DNA of 11,378 bases from DATFXM01 sp035315885 (GTDB lineage Bacteria; Acidobacteriota; Blastocatellia; UBA7656): the NCBI GenBank assembly GCA_035315885.1, contig DATFXM010000189.1, positions 1-11,378 of the forward strand. The letters run 5' to 3'. The notes beneath the pieces are model-generated. The model saw only the letters and a program-made list of their open reading frames with translations. It did not search any database and had not been told where the DNA came from. This document shows, in pieces, positions 1 to 7,287 of this stretch (position 1 is the stretch's first letter; each line of letters starts with the position of its first letter). The translations under genes and the position numbers were made by a program.

Positions 1-3000
1 TCATTCAGCGCGAAGCAGACAACGACAAGCGGGACAACGCCCGGCTCGGAGTGGTGCCTCCGTTTGGGGGAGGCGCTCCGCTGGACGAATCGTCACGTAA
101 TTTCTTTGAGCCTCGATTCGCGCGAGACCTGTCGAACGTCAGGCTTCACACCGGCGTCGGTTCGGCTCGATTGGCCCACGCCTTTAACGCTCGCGCGTTT
201 GCAGTTGGCAGCGACATTGTCTTCGGGGAAGGCGAATACTCGCCTGGCACTGCCTCGGGGCGAAAGTTGCTAGCGCACGAATTGGCTCACGTTGTTATGT
301 CGCCGGGGTCCGCGGGTGCGGCCCTCATGCACCGGTCGATCGAACGTGAATCTTTCGGCACTGGAAGCGTCGCGTCTAGTGAACTGTCGGCGTTGCGATC
401 GGCGGTTGAACTTGCCGCTGGAGCGCGGACCATATTCCGCGACCCCGACGATGATGACGACGACGATGATGACGACACAGAGCCGGACGTAGGAGATCCG
501 CTGTATGCAATGCTGCGCAGCGCGCAGGAGGCATACGACGAGCTGTCACACAACCAGGGGTTTCCAGCCGACGAGCGTGCGAAATATCGACGAATCTATA
601 TCCTGCTCAGCGAAGGCCCCAAGACAGCATTCAAAGATGAGAACGACGTCGATAAATTCATCGACTGGTGCAAGAAGACCGGCGAGCGAGAAGACGCGAC
701 TCTGAATAACTCGAGCGCGGATCAAGGCAAGCTTCTTCTGGACGAAGGAGCTGCATTCCCGAATACGTGGGCAGACAAGCTGAGTTGGGAGCTGCATATT
801 CCGCCGGGGTTCGCTGATCTAAAGGCGGCCATAGAGTCGCGGCGACAGGATGCTACCAACGAGGCCAAGGCGGTGTCGGACGAAATATGGGATCGCGGTT
901 TGCCGCTCTCTCGTTTGGAAGCTCTCCAAGTAAGCGACAGCACGATTGCCCGCTGGGGACTCGATGCCCAAAAAGCGAAGGACAACACAACGAAACCCAT
1001 AAATCGCTTCGTACGAGCGTTGATCCGGTGGGAGATTAGCATTCAGCACCTGATCTTAGTGAATGCGTACGAAAGTCAATTCAACGGCCGCATCGACAAC
1101 GTCAGAAAAGGAGTCGTGGTTGTCGATCAGAACGAGTACGCGCTGTATAAGGGCGCATACACCAAATTTCAATTCGTGCTCAAAGGATTCAAAGACGCCG
1201 AATCAAACCCCAACGACGTCGGTAAGGCTCTGACGGCCCTTCTAATTTACGAACCGACTAAGTTCGACCGGAACAAGTTTTACGGCTGGCCCGACGACGG
1301 TGTTCGACTGTTTTTCTCGGAGATCGCTGAGGCAGATAAGAAGATTGCCGAGACCGGAAAAATCGCGTCGATCTATCGAGCGTTTGTGTGGGCACACGAA
1401 GGCGGCTTCTTTCTTGACGCAACTGAAGAAGTATGGAACGGAATCAAGGACAACTGGGTACAAATGATTGCTACTCTTGTCGGCATCATCGTGGCGCAAG
1501 AGATTCCGGGGGTGAACATTGGGCTTGATCTGGTTCTGTGGATCGAGTTCGGCTCCGATGCGATCGATGCCGCTATTCAGCTTGCCACCGCACTGAAAGA
1601 TTCGGGTGGCGCAAAGACAGTCGTCCAAATGGAACACGGTGCTGCAGAACTGGCGTCGGTGCTGGTTGGTGTAGGAGCAGAGATTGCGATGTGGGCTGCC
1701 ACCTGGGGAACAGCCAAAATGATCGGCCAAGCGATGAAATGGAAGAAGGCCGAGGAGTTTCTCAACAGACACGGCAAGAGCGAGGAAGCAAAGGAAGCCC
1801 TCAAGAAGTCCAAGGGTAATGCCGATGAAGCCGAGAACATCATCAAACGCAAGCGAGAACAGGAGCGTCAAGAAAAAGCGAAGCAAGAGGCCGAGCAGCG
1901 CAAAAAAGCAGAGGAAGCCGAACGCCAGCGTAAACAAGAGGAAGAAGCCAAACGCAAACAAGAACAGGAAGCTAAGGAAGCGGAAGCAAAGCGGAAACGT
2001 GAAGAAGAGGCAAAGCGAAAGCAACAAGAAGAAGAAAAACGCAAGCAAGAAGAAGCTAAGAGAAAGCAGGAGGAAGCAGACAAGCGGCGAGAAGAACAAG
2101 AGGCAAAGCGAAGGCAGGAGGAAGAAGCCAAGCACAAGCGCGAAGAAGAGACCAAGCGGAAACAGGAAGAGGAAGCCAAACGCAAGCAGGAGGCTGAAGC
2201 CAAGCGAAAGCAAGAGGAGGAAGCGAAGCGTAAGCGCGAAGAGGATGCGAAGAAAAAACGCGAAGACGAAGCCAAGCGTAAGCGAGAAGAAGAGGCCAAA
2301 CAAAAAGAACAAATAGAAAAGGCGAAGACTGCCGAGGCGCAGCTCAAGGCTTCAAGCGCAAAGAGGGTCGAGACGCTCGAACAAGAACTCGCGTCGACTG
2401 TGCGACGCATTGATGACATCAAGAAGGAAATCCAAACCAAAAAAGCGCGTTTGAATGAGATACAGCGAGAGGCAAGTGCGGCCAAGACAAAGAGTACAAC
2501 TACAAAGCGTGGACAAGAGCTCATGAAAGAGCTGACAACTCCTCAGGATGCCCCCCTCATCGCGAAGGCGAGACGGGAGGGCTGGACAGAGGCGAAAATC
2601 CAGGAGTGGGTGCTCACGGAAAAAGGCAGCGAGGTCGCGGCCGGCATTCGAAAGCTCGAGCAGGATGCGGCAGTCCCCACCGCACGCAAGGTCGCAATCG
2701 AAGCGGAAATCAGGAACCTCAAAGGCATTATTTCAATTCCCGAAGTTGCCGGTGGATCTCACAGCCGGGTGCGCAGCAAGGCAGTGGGCGGAGAAGTCAA
2801 TCACATACCCATGCATGCAGGTTATAAGAAGTTGATTAAGTTGACTTACGATGAAGGGCCAGCGCTCTGGATGACCAAAGACGATCACGCACTAATGGAG
2901 AGCACCGGTTGGACGAAAGAATCGATTAAGCGTATGAACCAGCAAAGCGATTTGATTGCGCAGGGGAAGTTTTATGACGCGATGGAGCTGGATATTGCGG

Positions 3001-3107
3001 AGATCCGGAAGCGGTTCCCGGATGGCCGGTACGAGAAGGGCATCCAGCAGATGCTGCGGTATGCCAAGGACATTGATCCCAGCAAACTCATGCCGATCGT
3101 GAAGTAA
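1..3107 (+). CDS. DUF4157 polymorphic toxin with C-terminal HNH-like nuclease candidate (5' partial)
   Basis: The reading frame is open to the left edge (first whole codon at base 3), so the true start and the usual leader lie outside; the GTG at 51 is internal. The 1034 visible residues open with IQRE, then a DUF4157 block with HELAH at about residues 92-96 (bases 276-290). A run of ten Asp (149-158) follows, then a long helical region, hydrophobic helices at about 485-535 and 547-575, a Lys/Arg/Glu-rich helix (about 593-777), and a C-terminal domain from about 917. That last domain has GGEVNH (E931, H934) and KDDH (H962) with GPALWM between them. This layout resembles HNH/Endo VII (His-Me finger) toxin domains of polymorphic toxins, possibly near Tox-HNH-EHHH; the family name is from memory and uncertain. 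A candidate immunity gene starts 41 bases after the stop. DUF4157 is established as common in eCIS cargo. Delivery by an eCIS and DNA cleavage are inferences. DUF4157 is certain in my view; the nuclease assignment is moderate. Confidence 0.85.
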   Translation, partial: IQREADNDKRDNARLGVVPPFGGGAPLDESSRNFFEPRFARDLSNVRLHTGVGSARLAHAFNARAFAVGSDIVFGEGEYSPGTASGRKLLAHELAHVVMSPGSAGAALMHRSIERESFGTGSVASSELSALRSAVELAAGARTIFRDPDDDDDDDDDDTEPDVGDPLYAMLRSAQEAYDELSHNQGFPADERAKYRRIYILLSEGPKTAFKDENDVDKFIDWCKKTGEREDATLNNSSADQGKLLLDEGAAFPNTWADKLSWELHIPPGFADLKAAIESRRQDATNEAKAVSDEIWDRGLPLSRLEALQVSDSTIARWGLDAQKAKDNTTKPINRFVRALIRWEISIQHLILVNAYESQFNGRIDNVRKGVVVVDQNEYALYKGAYTKFQFVLKGFKDAESNPNDVGKALTALLIYEPTKFDRNKFYGWPDDGVRLFFSEIAEADKKIAETGKIASIYRAFVWAHEGGFFLDATEEVWNGIKDNWVQMIATLVGIIVAQEIPGVNIGLDLVLWIEFGSDAIDAAIQLATALKDSGGAKTVVQMEHGAAELASVLVGVGAEIAMWAATWGTAKMIGQAMKWKKAEEFLNRHGKSEEAKEALKKSKGNADEAENIIKRKREQERQEKAKQEAEQRKKAEEAERQRKQEEEAKRKQEQEAKEAEAKRKREEEAKRKQQEEEKRKQEEAKRKQEEADKRREEQEAKRRQEEEAKHKREEETKRKQEEEAKRKQEAEAKRKQEEEAKRKREEDAKKKREDEAKRKREEEAKQKEQIEKAKTAEAQLKASSAKRVETLEQELASTVRRIDDIKKEIQTKKARLNEIQREASAAKTKSTTTKRGQELMKELTTPQDAPLIAKARREGWTEAKIQEWVLTEKGSEVAAGIRKLEQDAAVPTARKVAIEAEIRNLKGIISIPEVAGGSHSRVRSKAVGGEVNHIPMHAGYKKLIKLTYDEGPALWMTKDDHALMESTGWTKESIKRMNQQSDLIAQGKFYDAMELDIAEIRKRFPDGRYEKGIQQMLRYAKDIDPSKLMPIVK
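2094..2318 (+). repeat. 24-base coding repeat giving an 8-residue E/K/R helix
   Basis: Inside the first gene the protein repeats an octad of the type EEEAKRKQ. The Ala (once Thr) codon falls at 2103, 2127, 2151, 2175, 2199, 2223, 2247, 2271 and 2295, exactly 24 bases apart. A less regular version extends upstream to about 1850. Synonymous codons differ between units (GAA/GAG, AAG/AAA, CGC/CGA/CGT/CGG), so the repeat looks old and held at the protein level. The period of 8 rather than 7, and acidic and basic residues placed for i,i+4 salt bridges, favour a rigid single alpha-helix (ER/K type) over a classical coiled coil. Confidence 0.8.
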
Positions 3108-3148
3108 TGCCATGAGGGCGCATCAAATGACTGTTGAGAGTTTGAACG

Positions 3149-3574
3149 ATGGAATTTGAGATAAGACCCTACGTCGGCGTCGGTCCAATCAATTTTGATA
3201 TGCCGCGAGAGGATGTACGGCGAGTGCTCGGCGGGCCGGTCTTTTCGTTTTGGAAATCGGCAGAAAGTGAGGCTCCAGCCGATGCATTCGATACGCTTGG
3301 AATACACGTCCACTACGATTCGCGAGACCGCTGCGAAGCAGTCGAGTTCCGTGACCCGCAAAACGGTCCGACTTTTCAAGGACTGGTATTCGTTGGGCAA
3401 CCCTATGGCGAAGCTGAGCGACTAGTTCGACAACTAGACAAAGAAGTGCATCCTGACCCGTCAGGTTTGACCTCGTTCACCTATGGCTTTGGTCTCTATG
3501 CGCCAGCCTATGGATACGAACCGAACGCTGAGGTTAAGCAGGTGATTGTCTTCAGACGCGGTTACTACGACTAG
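3149..3574 (+). CDS. candidate immunity protein for the upstream nuclease toxin
   Basis: A 141-residue soluble acidic protein with no signal peptide or membrane segment. The ATG at 3149 has a GAGAG ribosome site at 3136-3140. It begins with a pattern like GVGPINFDM...DVRRVLGGP (about residues 10-30), which recalls the 'GM...V...LG.P' signature of BLIP/SmpA-like small proteins. It continues with GIHVHYD and an SGLTSFTYGFGLYAP stretch and ends VIVFRRGYYD. I do not recognise a named family with confidence. The role is inferred from position: 41 bases after a gene ending in a toxin-like nuclease domain, the classic place for the cognate immunity gene, and of the usual size. The next gene starts 24 bases later in the same reading frame, separated by a single TAG. 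Coding status is well supported; the immunity role is moderate. Confidence 0.75.
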   Translation: MEFEIRPYVGVGPINFDMPREDVRRVLGGPVFSFWKSAESEAPADAFDTLGIHVHYDSRDRCEAVEFRDPQNGPTFQGLVFVGQPYGEAERLVRQLDKEVHPDPSGLTSFTYGFGLYAPAYGYEPNAEVKQVIVFRRGYYD

Positions 3575-3598
3575 TGCGGCACGCATTCAACACCGGCG

Positions 3599-6500
3599 AT
3601 GGAGAAGCAGACACAACAGTCAAACGAAACGACGCCGGTTGTCCAATCACAGCCTGGCGAGCTCGGGCCTACGCGCACAGGTCTGGGAGGCACAATCATT
3701 GCTCTTCAGCACGCAGCCGGCAATCAAGCAGTATTAGGATTGCTGAACGCCCGACTAGGCAGCTCCGACTCGTCGAACCGAAACGGTGGTAACGGTCATT
3801 CCCTCGCGACCGGTCAGGACACGACTCACTCGTCTGTGAAGTCGTTGTCATCGGCACCTCAAGTCATTCAGCGCTCACCCAATGGCAATGACGCTGGGAA
3901 GTCTCCTGAGAAATCTCATCCCGTAGGGCTGATCGTAGACGACAAAACGCAATCGCTCGGTCCCGGGCAGATGAGGAAGCGTGACTTCCTGACCAGATTG
4001 CGCACCAGCGTGTGCGCCACTGCGGACGAAGCGCTTGCTCAGGCCGGCCGCTCTGCCAAGGGCTGTCCATACATTGAGAAGTGGATCTCTTACTACTCGG
4101 ACCAGGAGCCGGCATACATCGAGCGCGCGCTTCGCAAGTACGCACCCGAATCGTCGTACGCCACGTCGGCCGAGGAATACATAACCGCTGTCAACAACCG
4201 CGTGCGGCGAGCGGTCAACACCTGGGTGCGAACAGGCGAGATCACCGGCGTGCCCGATGAATTGAGAAGTCTGCTGCCGGGCGGAGGCGCCATAGCGAGT
4301 CTTGAAGGTTTGATCAGCATGGGTCTGCAAGCCCTGGTTAGCGGCATCGGCAGTGCAATCTCTGCAGTAGCAGGGGCGGTCGGCGGCTTCTTCTCAAATG
4401 TTGGGCGCATGCTCTTTAAGCAGAAGCAGGGCGCAACCAATTCGGCGCAGAGTCCTGAAGCGGTCAAGGCACAACTTACCGGCGGACAGACGCTCGATGG
4501 CTCGGTCAGATCGCGGATGAGCGCAGCTTTCGGCAGAGACTTTTCAGGAGTTCGCGTCCACACTGGCTCGCGCGCGGCCGCTTTGTCCGAACAAATGAAT
4601 GCGCGGGCGTTTGCCGTCGGAAGCGACATCGCATTTGCGTCGGGAGAGTATCAACCCGGGACCTTGGTCGGTGATGCATTGATCGCGCACGAGCTCGCGC
4701 ACGTCACGCAGCAGCAGGGCGGTGTTCACACTTCCGGACAAAACCCTGGTTCTGAATCTCACTCGTTTGAGACCGAGGCCGACGACGCAGCAGTTGATGC
4801 GGTGATCTCGATTTGGGGAACGAAGGGTTCGCCCATTCGGCGAATCGGTCAGGGCCGTTCCTCATTAAAGTCGGGCCTGCGGCTTCAGAGATGTGGCGCA
4901 GACACGTCCGATCCCGAGCTCAAGAGCTACCTCGCGAAATTAGAGGGTTCCGGGATTCAAAAAGGATTCTATGATGACGACCGGGCTCGCGCGGTAGTCA
5001 AACGCTGGAAAGCCGGAGCAAAGGATTTTGATCTAACGCCTCATGTGAAATATCTGCTGATTCAGGAAATGCTGGACGGCTCGACAGGTGGCGACGACGA
5101 GCGGGCAATCCTGGACCTTCTGGAATACAGCGATAACGGCGATCTTCGAATGATCTTTGCACAGGACCAACTGAGCCCGCAGCAATTGGACAAGAAGATC
5201 GATGGAGACAACTACAAAGAGTTGCTTGCATTCTACGAGCAGCGGTTTGACGGCGGTCGAGCCGCATTGATTCAGGGGCGCGTCTCGCCCAAGGGGGCAC
5301 CGAAGAAAGATGCGCCTCGATTCGCTTATAGCTGGGAGAACCTGAGGCGGCGGCTCTTTGGCATTCCGTATCTTCCGCAGGATGTCGCTCAATACATACG
5401 TTCTCTGACTCCGGCTGAGCAGGCACGGGCGCGCCAGGACTTGAACAGCAAACGATTGCAGTACCAGAAACTCGTCGATCAGGTAACAAAGACCATCGAG
5501 CAGAAGGCTACTGCGGCAGCTCAGGCAGCAGGCAAGAAACCTGCTGATATGACATTCAAGGAGATCTTCGATGCCGCGCCGGGAGAAATGGGGGAGCGGC
5601 AAAAGGACCTGACGATCCTCGAGAACATGGAATCGGTGCTTTATGCTCTGGGAATTGAAACCGCGAAGCTCGGCCCCACCGCAGTGGCTGGAGAAGCTGT
5701 TGCCCCAACCACGCAAGCACAGAAGGACGCGATAAAACAAACGCTGATTCCTCCGCAAGCGGCGGCAACCGGCTCTTCGGCTACCGCACCCGGTCAGGCT
5801 GCCACATTCAATGATCCCACGCACTACGAAGCAGAATTGAAAACGGCAACCAAAAAACTGATTGATGGCTATTACAAGCTTTATGTCCAAAACGTCAATC
5901 GCGCGAATCTCTATCCGCTGTCACGTCTCGCAGAGATCGCCAATGCGGGTCGGGCTGCGGTGGACTCGGTTTTCAAAGACTGGGCCCAGGGCCCCGAGTT
6001 CGAACCAGGCGTGAACCTGCTCGATCGATTTGTAGAAGTAGAGACAAAGTTCCAGAGTATCCCACCGCGGGACAGACCTGCAGCACTCAAGCAGATTGCT
6101 CGAGACCACGTCATGAGCATGATGCCAGCCGAAAAAGACCTTCGGGAGGTTCATCGAAAGTTCCTCGCCGTTCCCGACTTCGACGAAAACGGAGTTCCAC
6201 AAAACGATGTAGCTCGCATACAGCTAAAAATCGCAAAGGACATAGCCTCGACCGACGCGCAACGAGTATTCGAAATAATGAAAGGCTGGCCAGGCGGTCA
6301 CCGAGAGGGCAAGATCAAGTTACAGACCACAAAACAGCCTGCAGGCGACAAAGAACGAACACATTTCTGGTATTTGTTTCAGGCCTCGATCCACGAGTAC
6401 GTCCACAGCTTGATGAATGGCAGCTATCGGACCTTTGCGGAGAGTTTCCCGGGCAAGGACAAATCTCGACAATTCAACACGCTCGTCGAGGGCATGGCAT

Positions 6501-6739
6501 CGGTGCTTCACGAAATCGTCTGGCAGGCGATTCTACCAAGACTCAATACACCGGAAATCCGAGACAAGGTGGAAGGACCGGACTATTCCAAGAAGCCCTT
6601 TGATAAGGGAGTCATTCCTGACATCAAGAGAATCCGCTACAGCTCCTACGAGGAAGCTCAAGCGCTGATCGCTCGAGTCGGCATAACTAATCTGCTGCTC
6701 GCTTTCTTCAAAGGTCGCGTCGATTTGATTGGCGGCTAA
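3599..6739 (+). CDS. DUF4157 multidomain protein with C-terminal gluzincin-type protease candidate
   Basis: 1046 residues. The ATG at 3599 is the only start after the previous TAG in this frame; its ribosome site is weak, so coupling to the upstream gene is likely. In order: a disordered leader with LQHAAGNQAVLGLL (36-49); an IQR motif (90-92); a domain at about 111-225 with C139 and C156, shared with the last gene of the window; a Gly/Ala-rich hydrophobic segment (233-273, including VGGFFSNVGRMLF); DUF4157 (299-372) with HELAH at 364-368; an LQRC motif (429-432); an acidic helical domain (about 432-560); a long helical linker; and a second zinc-site motif, HEYVH at 932-936, with E964 in LVEGMA 28 residues after the last His. 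HExxH plus a downstream Glu is the gluzincin pattern, so the C-terminus is probably a metalloprotease payload. Its substrate is unknown. There is no secretion signal, which fits loading into an injection system (inference). Confidence 0.88.
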   Translation: MEKQTQQSNETTPVVQSQPGELGPTRTGLGGTIIALQHAAGNQAVLGLLNARLGSSDSSNRNGGNGHSLATGQDTTHSSVKSLSSAPQVIQRSPNGNDAGKSPEKSHPVGLIVDDKTQSLGPGQMRKRDFLTRLRTSVCATADEALAQAGRSAKGCPYIEKWISYYSDQEPAYIERALRKYAPESSYATSAEEYITAVNNRVRRAVNTWVRTGEITGVPDELRSLLPGGGAIASLEGLISMGLQALVSGIGSAISAVAGAVGGFFSNVGRMLFKQKQGATNSAQSPEAVKAQLTGGQTLDGSVRSRMSAAFGRDFSGVRVHTGSRAAALSEQMNARAFAVGSDIAFASGEYQPGTLVGDALIAHELAHVTQQQGGVHTSGQNPGSESHSFETEADDAAVDAVISIWGTKGSPIRRIGQGRSSLKSGLRLQRCGADTSDPELKSYLAKLEGSGIQKGFYDDDRARAVVKRWKAGAKDFDLTPHVKYLLIQEMLDGSTGGDDERAILDLLEYSDNGDLRMIFAQDQLSPQQLDKKIDGDNYKELLAFYEQRFDGGRAALIQGRVSPKGAPKKDAPRFAYSWENLRRRLFGIPYLPQDVAQYIRSLTPAEQARARQDLNSKRLQYQKLVDQVTKTIEQKATAAAQAAGKKPADMTFKEIFDAAPGEMGERQKDLTILENMESVLYALGIETAKLGPTAVAGEAVAPTTQAQKDAIKQTLIPPQAAATGSSATAPGQAATFNDPTHYEAELKTATKKLIDGYYKLYVQNVNRANLYPLSRLAEIANAGRAAVDSVFKDWAQGPEFEPGVNLLDRFVEVETKFQSIPPRDRPAALKQIARDHVMSMMPAEKDLREVHRKFLAVPDFDENGVPQNDVARIQLKIAKDIASTDAQRVFEIMKGWPGGHREGKIKLQTTKQPAGDKERTHFWYLFQASIHEYVHSLMNGSYRTFAESFPGKDKSRQFNTLVEGMASVLHEIVWQAILPRLNTPEIRDKVEGPDYSKKPFDKGVIPDIKRIRYSSYEEAQALIARVGITNLLLAFFKGRVDLIGG

Positions 6740-6746
6740 CGCAAGT

Positions 6747-7214
6747 ATGAATTCAATGCTGGACAAACTGGCGCGCGGCGAAGTGCTCGAATTCGCAGGC
6801 ATTCCAAGCGGAACGCGCGTGTCTGACCTCTTTCCAGGCTTTTCAATCGATACCGATCCGTGGGGCCAGGCTACGCTCGGCAGCCAACACCAGAAAGCTC
6901 GGTTCATCGTGCGCAAGTCAGTTACCGAGCACGAACTCCGAGTTTGGTTCGACGAGAGTGGCCTCGTGTTGTTGGTGGACTTCGACTATCCGGGCCTTGA
7001 AATCTCTCCGCGAGATTTGTTTGAAGACCTCGGGCGAGCCGATGCAGTGCTGGACGCGAGAGACGACATTCTTGCACACCTCAACGAGACTGTATTCGGC
7101 TCTCGGGGTCTGAGCTTTATCTGCGATCCTGACGAACGATTCCTTGTTCGAATAATCGCATTTTCACCAACCACTGCGGAGAACTACTTGAAGCGGCTCC
7201 GTGTGAATCCCTGA
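6747..7214 (+). CDS. small conserved-looking protein, possible immunity partner of the upstream protease
   Basis: 155 residues from the ATG at 6747, seven bases after the stop of the preceding gene. A TTG at 6729 would overlap that stop, and another ATG lies at 6756; I prefer 6747 because GGCGG at 6731-6735 is at a usable distance, but the start is not firm. The protein is soluble, without signal peptide or membrane helix. Visible elements are GIPSGTRVSDLFPGFSID near the N-terminus, LLVDFDYPGLEISP in the middle, LFEDLGRAD, and a final GLSFICDPDE...RIIAFSP segment. The LG.AD and GL....D...F.P elements loosely echo the candidate immunity protein at 3149-3574, possibly the same BLIP-like general shape; that is only a visual impression. 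I do not recognise the family. The immunity role is inferred from position only; a chaperone for the large upstream protein is an alternative. Confidence 0.7.
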   Translation: MNSMLDKLARGEVLEFAGIPSGTRVSDLFPGFSIDTDPWGQATLGSQHQKARFIVRKSVTEHELRVWFDESGLVLLVDFDYPGLEISPRDLFEDLGRADAVLDARDDILAHLNETVFGSRGLSFICDPDERFLVRIIAFSPTTAENYLKRLRVNP

Positions 7215-7274
7215 AGGTACAGGGCGGTTCGCGGTCTCAACACCAGAATCGAAAGCTGACGTAGAGATTGCGGC

Positions 7275-7281
7275 AAGGAGG
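7275..7281 (+). promoter_or_regulatory. strong Shine-Dalgarno site of the Lgt-like gene
   Basis: AAGGAGG lies six bases before the ATG at 7288. It is the best ribosome site among the non-overlapping genes here and fixes that start. The rest of the 73-base gap (7215-7287) shows no convincing terminator or promoter by eye, but the gap plus strong site may mark an independent translation unit. Confidence 0.75.
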
Positions 7282-7287
7282 ATCGTT

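Noticed and set aside
51..53. GTG at 51 as start of the first gene
   Set aside because: The frame is open upstream to the edge and includes the IQRE motif that precedes DUF4157 in related proteins, so the real start is left of the window.
1242..2312. Long minus-strand open frame of 356 codons rich in Leu and Phe opposite the Lys/Glu repeat
   Set aside because: It is the mirror of the AAG/GAA-rich repeat; the antisense of such codons is always Leu/Phe-rich and stop-free. No domain or ribosome site supports it.
1850..2318. Possible CRISPR or minisatellite array
   Set aside because: The period is 24 bases without spacers, the units differ mainly at synonymous positions, and the frame is coding throughout.
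5033..5890. Minus-strand open frame of 285 codons
   Set aside because: It lies wholly inside the 3599 gene, which has clear domain homology; the translation is Cys/Arg-rich and featureless.
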